Shown in pieces: positions 8,709-17,114 of a stretch of DNA of 64,000 bases (positions within the stretch are counted from its first letter, which is position 1; each line of letters opens with the position of its first letter). Made by a program: the position numbers and the translations under genes. Under the pieces are notes generated by a model. It did not search any database. It had not been told where the DNA came from and worked only from the letters and a program-made list of their open reading frames with translations. The DNA comes from Rheinheimera riviphila. Lineage in GTDB: Bacteria > Pseudomonadota > Gammaproteobacteria > Enterobacterales > Alteromonadaceae. The stretch covers positions 29,496 through 93,495 of the forward strand of contig NZ_SACS01000019.1 in assembly GCF_004005945.1 (NCBI RefSeq). The letters run 5' to 3'.

Positions 8709-9722
8709 ATGATGCTAAAACCTGCTGTGCCACCAACAGATCCAACTGCTGCTATTTTGATTGTGATGCCTCGTTTTCTGGGAGATGCAGTCACGGCGAC
8801 TTCGGCGGTGCAGATGATTCGCATGCTGTATCCGCAAAACCCAATTTTTCTGCTTACCTGGCCGCATGTGGCGCAATTATTTGCCAATCATGATTTTGCC
8901 GGCTGTCAGGTGATTGTGGATGGTCGATACGCCAAACCAAAACAGTCCTTGTGGCGTGTGGCAAGGCAGTTAGCCCGCTATAACTTCAGTCGGGTTTATC
9001 ATTTACGCAACTCATTTAGTGACGCGCTGTTGTGTACGTTGGCCGGAATCCGCGATCAGATTGGTTATGCGAAAAATGGTCGTACACCATTGTTATCTCA
9101 GGCATTTAAACTTGATCCGAATTTTCACTACCAATACCGCTACGGTAATTTGGTAAATCTGGCGCATGGTCAGCCTTTTACTGAGATGCCACAGATTAGC
9201 CTGAATGCTGGGAAAATATCTTTTACCGATAGTGCCAAACAAGTGGTGGTGTACTTCGGTGGTCGTTACAAACTGAGCCGGCACTATCCGTTTGAACTCG
9301 CCAGTCAGGCGCTGTCCTTGTTGGCTGCCCACCACAACTGTCACTTTGTACTACTTGGCGACCATCAGGAAGTCGTTGAAAATGCGGCACTTGCCGACTA
9401 TTTGCGCGCAGAAGGCATTGCTGTGACCGATGTAACAGCAAAAACAACGGTGGCAGAACTGGCCGATATTATCAATGGGTCGGATCTGGTGTTCTCTATC
9501 GACTCCGGTCAGATGCATATAGCGGCGGCGTTAAAAATTCCATATGTCGCCGTCATCGGTTTTGGCACCAGTCCGTGGAGTTGTGTCGAGCCCAAAGTAA
9601 CCCATGGTATTCACCTGACTTGTAATAGCCAGGCTCTTGATCTGGATAAACAAATTTGTGAAATCAGCCCACAACTGGTTGCTGATGCCGCAAAACGTTT
9701 GTTGGCGCCAAAAGAGGCTTGA
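8709..9722 (+). CDS. Glycosyltransferase family 9 (heptosyltransferase-like)
   Basis: Cytosolic GT-B enzyme of family 9, 337 residues, the family of LPS core heptosyltransferases that use ADP-heptose. The N-terminal strand and loop ILIVMPRFLGDAVTATSAVQMIRMLYP match the GDAV..T.A...L... signature. The donor-binding part is represented by VVVYFGGRYKLSRHYP and by FSIDSGQMHIAAALKIPYVAVIGFGTSPW, the D-G-x-MH-AAA-P-GFGTSPW motif. Two ATGs are adjacent (8709 and 8712). No LPS operon surrounds it; it converges with a family 4 glycosyltransferase. The exact acceptor is unknown. Confidence 0.85.
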   Translation: MMLKPAVPPTDPTAAILIVMPRFLGDAVTATSAVQMIRMLYPQNPIFLLTWPHVAQLFANHDFAGCQVIVDGRYAKPKQSLWRVARQLARYNFSRVYHLRNSFSDALLCTLAGIRDQIGYAKNGRTPLLSQAFKLDPNFHYQYRYGNLVNLAHGQPFTEMPQISLNAGKISFTDSAKQVVVYFGGRYKLSRHYPFELASQALSLLAAHHNCHFVLLGDHQEVVENAALADYLRAEGIAVTDVTAKTTVAELADIINGSDLVFSIDSGQMHIAAALKIPYVAVIGFGTSPWSCVEPKVTHGIHLTCNSQALDLDKQICEISPQLVADAAKRLLAPKEA

Positions 9723-9777
9723 TGGGGTGAGGCGGATTCATCATCCGCTGCAGCCACTACAGCCGGTTAGGGCGTAA

Positions 9778-10986
9778 CTATATTGCCACCCGCCGCAAAT
9801 CAAACCCCAACTGCATAAAATACTGCCGCCAATCTTGCTGCCAGCGCCCCAGCGATAAGCTACTGATGGCGGTAGCATGTGCCTGCAATGCCATCCGCTT
9901 CGCATCATCTGGGCGCTGTAGAAAGTAGGCCAGCTGTGCAGAGAGCGTATCGGCGTCTGGCATCCCCATCAGGCCATTAAACTGGTCAATAATCATGTTG
10001 CTAAGGCCACCAACATTGGTGCTCACCACGGCGCAGCCTGCGGCCATCGCTTCGGCCAGACTTAATGACGAGCCTTCTGAACCAATCGAAGGCAACAACA
10101 CCAAATCATGCTGATAATGGATGTGCAAAGCGTCTTCTGGGCCATAGCGACAGATCTTCACTTGCGGCTGACTGGCAAAAGCGGCCTGGATATCGGCTTC
10201 AAGCGGGCCTTCGCCAGCAAAGGTCACTTGCAGGGTTGGATACTGCAACAGTAGTTTCTGCACCACCGCAATCGCCAGACCAATGCCGCGGTAATCGACA
10301 AAGCGGCGGGCGATCAGTAAACGTGGGCTGGCCAGTGGCTGTTGCCATTTTTGTTCCAACTGGTGCTGGCTAATAGCGCCAGCGCTGAAATTCATAATCA
10401 CCCGCACCAAAGTTTGGGCCGGGAAATTGCGATAAGTGCGGTACCAATTGACAAAATTGTGGTCGACACAGACCAGATTGCGGCAGTCCCGAATGTAATT
10501 TAAATACTTCTGATGATTGAGCAAGCTTTTGATAAAACCAAAAATGCTGCGGGACGCGGGTTTGTCCCAGGACACACCATGCTGGATGGCGATACTGCGG
10601 CGATAGTTGTTTTTTACATAATAACTGTCGGTGCCAAAAATGATGCTGTCGCTGTGGTCGTTAAATCTGCTGCGGATGTATTGAAACAACGCCAATTTTT
10701 TGCGATTGCCACGATGCGCCCCACAGTGAACGCCAATCACTTCAATACCTTGGAAACGAGCGCTGAAATCATGGTCTGCAGTTTGTACCACCACGCAACG
10801 TTGGCCTTCACTTTGTAATAGCCTGGCCAGTTGCAGCAGATAATTTTCAATGCCGCCAAGCATCAGTTGTTGGGTTTTTGGATCATAAAAGTGGCGGTAG
10901 ACTAAATAGGTGGTCGCGGGAGCATCATATTGCATTAAAGGTAACCATGGCTGAAGGAGTGAGGGTATTTCGAACGCTGAAGTCAC
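9778..10986 (-). CDS. Glycosyltransferase family 4
   Basis: A 402-residue GT-B enzyme. The N-terminal GGIENYLLQLARLLQSEGQRCVVV is the usual GG.E.....LA..L...GH acceptor-domain helix. The C-terminal donor domain has LLIARRFVDYRGIGLAIAVV, FAGEGPLE and the retaining E-x7-E region SIGSEGSSLSLAEAMAAGCAVVSTNVGG. The likely role is envelope polysaccharide or LPS core synthesis, perhaps with the convergent family 9 enzyme. The start may instead be the internal Met at residue 18, since no strong ribosome site is visible before 10986. Confidence 0.82.
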   Translation of the reverse strand: MTSAFEIPSLLQPWLPLMQYDAPATTYLVYRHFYDPKTQQLMLGGIENYLLQLARLLQSEGQRCVVVQTADHDFSARFQGIEVIGVHCGAHRGNRKKLALFQYIRSRFNDHSDSIIFGTDSYYVKNNYRRSIAIQHGVSWDKPASRSIFGFIKSLLNHQKYLNYIRDCRNLVCVDHNFVNWYRTYRNFPAQTLVRVIMNFSAGAISQHQLEQKWQQPLASPRLLIARRFVDYRGIGLAIAVVQKLLLQYPTLQVTFAGEGPLEADIQAAFASQPQVKICRYGPEDALHIHYQHDLVLLPSIGSEGSSLSLAEAMAAGCAVVSTNVGGLSNMIIDQFNGLMGMPDADTLSAQLAYFLQRPDDAKRMALQAHATAISSLSLGRWQQDWRQYFMQLGFDLRRVAI

Positions 10987-11149
10987 GGTCTTTTGCCAAG
11001 AACCAACTTCTGCCAGGCATTGTGCATGGCAAAGCCGTTAAAAAATGTTTCCGTTTGTGCTAATGCTGTAGCAGGTGAGAACTAACAACTTGATCACCAG
11101 GCAGACAAGCACTACTATCAGCGCTACTACTAGTTCTGGTTATTACGTT

Positions 11150-11164
11150 ATTCTATTTTAGAAT
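11150..11164. promoter_or_regulatory. Putative operator, ATTCTA-TTT-TAGAAT
   Basis: A perfect 6-bp inverted repeat with a 3-base spacer ends 17 bases before the TauE/SafE start at 11182. AT-rich dyads of this kind bind ArsR-type sulfide/redox sensors such as BigR before related exporters; that link is inference. The divergent glycosyltransferase also starts nearby. Confidence 0.4.
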
Positions 11165-11181
11165 ATAGGATTAAAGCTCAA

Positions 11182-11931
11182 TTGTTGCTGACGATGCTTG
11201 CTGCGCTGTTTATTGGTTTATGCCTGGGCCTGTTTGGATCGGGTGGTTCTATTATGACGGTGCCGGTATTGTTGTATTTACTACAGTTGCCGGAAAAAAT
11301 TGCGATTGCTTCGGCGCTCGGCATTGTAGCGCTGATTAGCCTGGTGGCGTTGTTACCCTATCTTTATCGCAAGCACCTACAGTGGGCCTTGGTGGCCAAG
11401 CTCGCTCTGCCTGGAATTTTTGGTGCTTGGCTTGGCAGTTTGCTCAGTCATCAGGTGGCGGCTTTCTGGCAAATTCTACTGCTGGCGCTATTGATGAGTT
11501 TTAGTGCAGTCAATATGTGGCGGCAGCAGCTGTGGCGTTGGCCACTATCACGCAGCTGGCAATTGTTGGCTCTGGGAACTTTGTTAGGGGCGGTGACCGG
11601 TTTTGTTGGGGTTGGCGGCGGCTTTTTAATAGTGCCGTTATTGCTGGCGGTGACTTCGCTGACGATGGCGGCAACCATTGCCACCAGCCTGCTGCTGATT
11701 TTCCTGCAAACTAGCAGCGGTTTTATCAGTCATTATCTACAGTTGCAGCAACAAGGTGTGCTGCTAGACCTGAAATTAATTGCCAGCATCGGTGCCTTAG
11801 GCGCATTGGGTAGTCTGCTGGCGATGCCGCTCAGTCAACGCTTGCCACAGCCGCTATTGCGCCGGGCATTTGCGGTGTTGTTGTTGGTGTTAGGTGTGAG
11901 TCTGATTGTGCGGCAACTGACTGTCGGCTAG
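11182..11931 (+). CDS. TauE/SafE family anion permease
   Basis: Inner-membrane permease of the TauE/SafE (sulfite/sulfoacetate exporter-like) family, 249 residues with about eight hydrophobic helices. The duplicated family motif appears twice: GLFGSGGSIMTVPVLLYL near residue 17 and FVGVGGGFLIVPLLLA near residue 142. The start is either TTG at 11182 or ATG at 11194. The upstream dyad suggests regulated expression, possibly in response to sulfur species. Substrate cannot be stated. The gene stands alone, convergent with rnhA. Confidence 0.85.
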   Translation: MLLTMLAALFIGLCLGLFGSGGSIMTVPVLLYLLQLPEKIAIASALGIVALISLVALLPYLYRKHLQWALVAKLALPGIFGAWLGSLLSHQVAAFWQILLLALLMSFSAVNMWRQQLWRWPLSRSWQLLALGTLLGAVTGFVGVGGGFLIVPLLLAVTSLTMAATIATSLLLIFLQTSSGFISHYLQLQQQGVLLDLKLIASIGALGALGSLLAMPLSQRLPQPLLRRAFAVLLLVLGVSLIVRQLTVG

Positions 11932-12007
11932 GCTTTCAGTTCAGGATGTTGTTGGTTTCGATGGTATTGCCGCGATTTCACTCGTTCACTCTGTATCCAC
12001 AACGAAG

Positions 12008-12475
12008 TTAGCCCGCACTAAAACCAGTATCAATGTCAGTGGCCTGTTCAGTGGCGGCAACCCGCGCCAGCTCGTCGCACCGTTCGTTTTCCGGATGACC
12101 GGCATGACCTTTCACCCATTGCCAGTCGATGTGATGACGGCTGCTGGCGGCGTCCAGACGCTGCCATAAGTCTTTGTTTTTAACTGGCTCTTTTTGACTG
12201 GTGCGCCAATTATTGCGTTTCCAGTTTTTTAGCCATTGGGTAATTCCCAACCGGACATATTGGCTGTCGGTGGTCAGCACTACGCTGCAATCTTCTTTTA
12301 AACTTTCCAGGCCGATAATGGCCGCCATCAGCTCCATCCGGTTATTGGTGGTTAACTTAAAGCCACCTGCCAGCTCTTTTAAATGCTGATTGTATTTTAA
12401 CACCACGCCATAACCGCCCGGGCCGGGGTTACCCAGACAGGATCCATCAGTGAAGATTGCCACAGTTTTACGCAT
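12008..12475 (-). CDS. rnhA: Ribonuclease HI
   Basis: Cleaves RNA in RNA-DNA hybrids in the cytosol; 155 residues, the normal length. The four catalytic acids are visible in context: [29 protein letters not shown] and NERCDELAR. The HVKGHAGH-equivalent loop ([11 protein letters not shown]) and the basic [22 protein letters not shown] handle are present. ATG at 12475 is used; a TTG just before it is less likely. It is divergent from dnaQ, the arrangement conserved in many gammaproteobacteria. A TATAAT at 12515-12520 in the shared gap probably serves dnaQ. Confidence 0.97.
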   Translation of the reverse strand: MRKTVAIFTDGSCLGNPGPGGYGVVLKYNQHLKELAGGFKLTTNNRMELMAAIIGLESLKEDCSVVLTTDSQYVRLGITQWLKNWKRNNWRTSQKEPVKNKDLWQRLDAASSRHHIDWQWVKGHAGHPENERCDELARVAATEQATDIDTGFSAG

Positions 12476-12552
12476 CAATTTAAGCCTTAACGCTTCCCAG
12501 CTGTTTAAACGGCGTATAATCTAACGCAAAAGCGCTAAAAAACGAACCTAAG

Positions 12553-13260
12553 ATGGCAAAACGACAGATTATTCTCGATACCGAAACTACTGGCATCAAC
12601 CCACTCGAAGGCCACCGCATCGTTGAAATTGGTTGTGTCGAGATGTTTAACCGCCGACTGACCGGCAATAACTTCCATGTGTATCTGAACCCAGATCGCT
12701 TTATGGATCAGGAAGTTATTAATATTCACGGTATCACCAACGAATTTGTCGCTGATAAACCGCGGTTTCGGGATATTGCCAAAGACTTCTTTGACTACAT
12801 TCAGGGCGCTGAGCTGGTGATCCATAATGCCGCGTTTGACGTCGGCTTTATTAATCACGAATTTAATCTACTCAATCCACCACTGCCGAAAGTCGCGACC
12901 ATTTGCGCGGTGCTGGATACGCTGGCGATGGCGCGCGATTTACATCCGGGCCAGAAAAACAACTTAGATGCGCTTTGCCGTCGTTACGATGTGATTAACA
13001 GCCACCGGACTTTCCACGGCGCTTTGTTGGATGCGGAAATTCTGGCCGATGTCTATTTGGCGATGACCGGCGGCCAGGTCAGTCTGAACCTGGCAGCGCA
13101 TCAGGATAATGCAGCGCAGCAGTTGCAGCAAACCAATCAGGGGTTAATTCGCCGTGGCGTGCTCAATGTGATCAACGCCAGCAGTGACGAATTAGCGGCG
13201 CATGAAAAACGTCTCGACTTAGTGCAGAAAAAAGGAGGCAGCTGCCTGTGGCGAAGTTAA
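12553..13260 (+). CDS. dnaQ: DNA polymerase III epsilon subunit (3'-5' proofreading exonuclease)
   Basis: Proofreading subunit of the replicase core, 235 residues. The DEDDh exonuclease motifs are ILDTETTGINP (Exo I), VIHNAAFDVGFI (Exo II) and TFHGALLDAEILADVY (Exo III with the His). The NNLDALCRRYDV segment is typical of DnaQ. The C-terminal tail, which binds the alpha subunit in E. coli, follows after a Gln-rich linker. It is divergent from rnhA and overlaps the downstream TIGR03503-type gene by 13 bases. Confidence 0.97.
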   Translation: MAKRQIILDTETTGINPLEGHRIVEIGCVEMFNRRLTGNNFHVYLNPDRFMDQEVINIHGITNEFVADKPRFRDIAKDFFDYIQGAELVIHNAAFDVGFINHEFNLLNPPLPKVATICAVLDTLAMARDLHPGQKNNLDALCRRYDVINSHRTFHGALLDAEILADVYLAMTGGQVSLNLAAHQDNAAQQLQQTNQGLIRRGVLNVINASSDELAAHEKRLDLVQKKGGSCLWRS

Positions 13261-14774
13261 TTACGGCATTATTGTTGTGTTGTGTTGCAGCCGTATCGGC
13301 TCAGACGACCAATCCGCAAGAGTCGGCCACCACAACAGTTGCAAACCCAACCACAACGGCCGCCGATCACAATGCTCCTACCACAGGATCCAGTCAGGGG
13401 CTTACCGAACTACCTGATTTATCAGCATCGAATCAAATACCGCTACTGGATAACCGCTTTCGGATTGATTATGAAGTTGACGAAATTACCTTGGTGTTTT
13501 TCCGAAAAAAGGGCACGCCTTCGGTGGTGCTGGTCAAACCTGATGGCAGTAAAGTGTATTCACGCACCGCCACTGAGCACCAGATGGAGTGGCACGACGA
13601 TAAAACCTACGACTTAATCAGAATTAAACAACCGACACCGGGTCCCTGGCAGGCCATTGGTACTATTTTGCCGGAAAGCCGGATTATGGTGTTGACCGAT
13701 ATTGATTTAAAGGTCGATCCATTACCCACCGATATGATGGTCGGTGAGACGCTGAAAGTGACAGCCCGGTTGACCAACGGTGGCAAGCCGATCAATGCCA
13801 AAGATTTTCGGGATGTACTCAAACTCGAAGTGTTGTTGATCAGTACCCAAAAAGCCGAATACGACAATAACAGTCAGACCGTGCTGGAATTCACCTCGTT
13901 TCAGGATGATGGCAAAAACTTTGATGAAAGACCGCGCGATGCCATTTTTACCGGTGAGTTTAAACTGGATTTTCCCGCGGGTGAGTGGATCCCGAAGTAC
14001 ATCGTAAAAACACCACTTTATACCCGTGAACTGATGCAGGCGCCGATCCTGGTACAGCGGACGCCTCTTGCGTACAAGGTGGCTGAGGCGGCGGATGATG
14101 CAGGTCGTCATCAGTTAACTTACACCATCAAGGATGGTCCGGCCGATGGCAATACTGTGGCTTTTCAAGGCCGGATCCATTTTCCAAACAGTGAAGTCCA
14201 GAGTTTCACTGTGGGTGAAATGCCTGGCAATAGCCGGACATTGGCAATTGCGAACACAGGTGCTGGTACTTACCGCGTCGACAATATGATGTTTGGCCGC
14301 ACCAAAGGTGGCCGTGAATTTGTGATGAGCTTGCCTGAATATACCTTCGAGGTGGTGGGGCCTAAGGTTGAGGTTCCAGACCCTGCTGCAACCGCAAAAG
14401 AGCCGGCCGTTGCTGCAAAAGATGTCCCTCCGGCAGCTGCCGCCACCAAAGCCCCAATATCAGAACCCGCAGTAGCGCCGGAAAAACCCTTCCCTGTTGG
14501 CTGGGTGATCGCCGCCAATGTATTAATCTTGCTGCTGGGTGGGGGCTCGGTGTTATGGATGATGAATGACAAAGCACGGCAGATGATCAGCATGTTACTG
14601 GCAAAATTAAATCCGGCGGCGCTAATCAAACGTAAGAAATCCGGGGGCGCTGCTGATGCAACTGTGGGGGCCGTGTCGTCGTCACAGGCTGCGGCTACCG
14701 AGACTCCGGCTAAAAAAGCTCAAAAAAACAACGGCGGTGATGATATTTTAGATCTTTCATTACCGGATGATTAA
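13248..14774 (+). CDS. TIGR03503 family envelope protein
   Basis: A 508-residue exported, membrane-anchored protein. A GTG start at 13248 overlaps dnaQ and opens a signal peptide (LITALLLCCVAAVSA). A Thr/Gln/Pro-rich linker leads to a beta-rich periplasmic region with DFRIDYEVDEITLVFFRKKGTPSVVLVKPDGSK-like strands. An Ala/Pro-rich stretch precedes a single helix (GWVIAANVLILLLGGGSVLW) and a basic, then acidic cytosolic tail ending DDILDLSLPDD. This family sits after dnaQ in Alteromonadales and vibrios and has no known function. The von Willebrand-like architecture is only an impression. Confidence 0.8.
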   Translation: MAKLITALLLCCVAAVSAQTTNPQESATTTVANPTTTAADHNAPTTGSSQGLTELPDLSASNQIPLLDNRFRIDYEVDEITLVFFRKKGTPSVVLVKPDGSKVYSRTATEHQMEWHDDKTYDLIRIKQPTPGPWQAIGTILPESRIMVLTDIDLKVDPLPTDMMVGETLKVTARLTNGGKPINAKDFRDVLKLEVLLISTQKAEYDNNSQTVLEFTSFQDDGKNFDERPRDAIFTGEFKLDFPAGEWIPKYIVKTPLYTRELMQAPILVQRTPLAYKVAEAADDAGRHQLTYTIKDGPADGNTVAFQGRIHFPNSEVQSFTVGEMPGNSRTLAIANTGAGTYRVDNMMFGRTKGGREFVMSLPEYTFEVVGPKVEVPDPAATAKEPAVAAKDVPPAAAATKAPISEPAVAPEKPFPVGWVIAANVLILLLGGGSVLWMMNDKARQMISMLLAKLNPAALIKRKKSGGAADATVGAVSSSQAAATETPAKKAQKNNGGDDILDLSLPDD

Positions 14775-14802
14775 GGATTAGCCAAATGCGCCAAAAAAGA
14801 GG

Positions 14803-14831
14803 TTGACGGCCTATCGGCGAATCCGTATTAT
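14803..14831 (+). promoter_or_regulatory. tRNA-Asp operon promoter, sigma-70 with GC-rich discriminator
   Basis: TTGACG (14803-14808), a 17-base spacer and TATTAT (14826-14831), followed by the GC-rich TCCCGCCGC. This is the classic layout of a stringently controlled stable-RNA promoter. It lies 50 bases before the first tRNA-Asp. Confidence 0.85.
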
Positions 14832-14881
14832 TCCCGCCGCAACGCAGCATACCCAATTGAAAATGCTGCTGTGCTTGGCGC

Positions 14882-14958
14882 GGAGCGGTAGTTCAGTCGG
14901 TTAGAATACCGGCCTGTCACGCCGGGGGTCGCGGGTTCGAGTCCCGTCCGCTCCGCCA
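14882..14958 (+). tRNA. tRNA-Asp (GTC), copy 1
   Basis: A 77-base gene starting GGAGCGGTAGTTCAGTCGG, with the anticodon loop CCTGTCACG (anticodon GTC), the T arm GGGTTCGAGTCCC and an encoded CCA end. It is nearly identical to E. coli aspT-type tRNA. Confidence 0.98.
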
Positions 14959-15027
14959 CTTCAGAAAGTTTCCTGTTAAGTTTACTTTTCAGGGTTTAAG
15001 CCAAAGAGCGCAAGCTCACTCCAGCGC

Positions 15028-15104
15028 GGAGCGGTAGTTCAGTCGGTTAGAATACCGGCCTGTCACGCCGGGGGTCGCGGGTTCGAGTCCCGTCCGCTCC
15101 GCCA
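15028..15104 (+). tRNA. tRNA-Asp (GTC), copy 2
   Basis: Identical to copy 1 over all 77 bases and 69 bases downstream, so both probably come from one transcript. The GCGC immediately before the acceptor stem is also repeated in the flank. The accessory hip/Wadjet block begins just after it. Confidence 0.98.
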
Positions 15105-15142
15105 CTTTTACTGGAATAAGTAAAAAATTTCAGTAAAACATC

Positions 15143-15166
15143 AACCAGCCTTGTGCTGGTTTTTTT
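15143..15166 (+). terminator. Terminator of the tRNA-Asp operon
   Basis: AACCAGC, a CTTGT loop and GCTGGTT followed by a T run, 38 bases after the second tRNA. Confidence 0.85.
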
Positions 15167-15209
15167 GTTTTTACACCCATACAGAAATTCCTGCGGGTAC
15201 ACATCGATT

Positions 15210-15542
15210 TCAGTTGCCGGAGTTTGCCGGAGCAAGTTTTAATGTCATACCGATGATCGCAAACAGTTTATTGACCGAGCGCATAGTAAGGTCTGCGCGG
15301 TCATTTTCAATATCGCTGATGGTTTGTCGGCTCAGTTTTACAAATGCACTGAATTCTTGCTGGCTCATTCCCAAAAGCTCAATTCTGATCTGTTTGGCAC
15401 CTTTACCCATGGATAGCCGATTTTCCGATAGTGCCTGACAAAGTGCTGCTTTGCGCTGCTCTAATTCACTTGGGCTGAATTCCGCAAGCACCGATCGTCT
15501 GACACGTTGCGGTGGCTGAATGGTGTTTTTTGGGTCTGTCAT
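15210..15542 (-). CDS. hipB: HipB-type XRE family antitoxin
   Basis: A 110-residue DNA-binding antitoxin candidate. The helix-turn-helix is IELLGMSQQEFSAFVKLSRQTISDIENDRADLTMRSVNKLFAIIGMTLKL, in the C-terminal half, typical of HipB. The N-terminal 50 residues are a charged extension (RKAALCQALSENRLSMGKGAKQI). ATG at 15542 has GTGGAA upstream; a GTG at 15554 is the alternative. It lies 22 bases after the hipA stop, so the toxin gene comes first, the reverse of the E. coli hipBA order. It would normally repress its own operon and neutralise HipA, but here hipA is frameshifted. Confidence 0.75.
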   Translation of the reverse strand: MTDPKNTIQPPQRVRRSVLAEFSPSELEQRKAALCQALSENRLSMGKGAKQIRIELLGMSQQEFSAFVKLSRQTISDIENDRADLTMRSVNKLFAIIGMTLKLAPANSGN

Positions 15543-15564
15543 CGTTTCCACCACGTTAAGTTGG

Positions 15565-16955
15565 TCATGGCAACAGTTGCCAACGTTTCAGGTTTTGGTC
15601 GAGTGATTTGAAGCCCATAGCCGGCATATCCAGAATCAAAGCTGAAATACCGCGTGCAGCCAAGCGCTCACGCAGACCAACCAGCTTTTTAGCCAAGGCG
15701 ATGAGCGCTTCAAAGATAGCTTCGCTTTCGGCTTGATCCTGGAATGACTCACACAGTTTGGGCCAGTTGACAGTGCTGGCTAATTGATAATCTTTGCTCC
15801 AGTTGGTCGCCCGGACTATGCCTTCAGGATCAGCTTTCATCGGCGCAAAATCAAACACCGGCGCCAGGCTAATATTATGTGGTGTTTTGATGATTGCAGT
15901 ATTTCTGCCATGGTTGTCGCTGTTACCAAAACATAGATTCAATAGGTCTCGCTGCAGGTAGTCGGCGATGAAAGCGGTCTGATCAACAGGCTGGCCGCTT
16001 TGCTTTATTACGCGCAGTAAAGTTTGCAACACTTGGTGATGATCCAGATAGCTGCCGGTGTTTTATTGTGCAAGGAATAAACCGACTCCATTGCCAGTCG
16101 TTGCTGCATGGTACCGCAAGGTGTTGCTGTATCCATTGTCTGTGCACTGTGAGGCGATTCAAAACGTGGCCGGTCAAAACGTGGCAACCACAACGAAGGT
16201 GTATGAGTGCCTTCTTCGAGTTTCATCTGCTGTACATCGATAGTATGAATGCCTAGGGCATGCAGTTCCTGATAGTAATGATATTCTGCACGAAGGATTT
16301 CTTTATCAATCTCAGTTCGCTGCCCCCGAGCGTATTTCACTAAAAAGTGCTGATCGGGATTTTGTTGATTATGCTGTAAAGGATCTAACCAAACCTCACC
16401 AGAGAGATTTTGGCGGATCAGCAATTTCGGGGCTTCACCGCCCGCGCCGGTTGCTCCACCAGAGATTGCCCCCATTTGGCGGGCATAATGCAAAAAATCA
16501 GCGTCTCGTTCGATAATATGTTGTGCAGAAAATCTGAGTTGCTGCAAAGACGTATTCAGTTGTTGCTCTGCAAACTGCACCGATTCTTTGATCCGCAAAT
16601 GACCTATCGGGGCTATTGTGCCGTGACGCAGCAGCTGAAAATCTTGTTCAGGTCCGGATAAATGTTCGAGCGCCAACTCTTTTACCCACAAACGACGGCC
16701 AGCACCTGCCGGCATAATATCATCTAAAAATGCCGGCCATTGCGGATGCCGATATACTGCGAGTAATTCTATCGGCCACTCACAACACACCTGGTGAGCT
16801 GCAGTTTGTTGGAAATAGCGTGCGGTGAAAGCGCGGTTGTATGCAGCTTTGACTGGGCCAAACCGGCCTGCATCAGGTTTAGCAAACTCAAGCTGCATAG
16901 CATCCTGCCAGACACCGTCCAGATAAATCTGTAGACAAAGTTGCTGCATCGTCAT
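15565..16955 (-). pseudogene. hipA: HipA family Ser/Thr kinase toxin, frameshifted
   Basis: Two minus-strand frames together give one HipA protein of about 460 residues. The first frame (16955 to about 16060) carries the N-terminal subdomain, the Gly-rich GGATGAGGEAPKLLIRQN loop and the nucleotide-binding HFLVKYARG. The second (about 16064 to 15565) carries SYLDHHQVLQTLLRV, the catalytic NLCFGNSDNHGRNTAII and the metal-binding PVFDFAPM. Reading switches at a run of four A on the minus strand (16061-16064). Adding one A restores HNKNTGSYLDHH across the junction. As written, the first product lacks the catalytic and Mg residues and would be inactive. A recent mutation or a sequencing error is equally possible. 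Confidence 0.85.
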
Positions 16956-16959
16956 CTCT

Positions 16960-16981
16960 AATGTATGTTTTTATATGCATT
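16960..16981. promoter_or_regulatory. Possible HipB operator
   Basis: AATGTAT and ATGCATT are near-perfect inverted 7-mers 8 bases apart, immediately upstream of the hipA start. Autoregulated hip operons carry such dyads. Weak evidence from one site. Confidence 0.3.
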
Positions 16982-17114
16982 ATTATGGAATAGTGCTTTT
17001 TAATGTCAAATTATTTAGGCAATACTCTATTTTTTTTCGAGTTTACGCCTATAAAAATTGGCGTTAGACAAACCAGGTATGAGACAGATGCAGCTGATTG
17101 TTCTGTCCAATCAC

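Noticed and set aside
16058..16256. Small plus-strand frames within hipA
   Set aside because: They arise from the complement of hipA near its frameshift and have no start signals.
16008..16955. Programmed frameshift to explain the two hipA frames
   Set aside because: The AAAA run is short, no slippery heptamer or downstream pseudoknot was seen, and a one-base loss explains it more simply.
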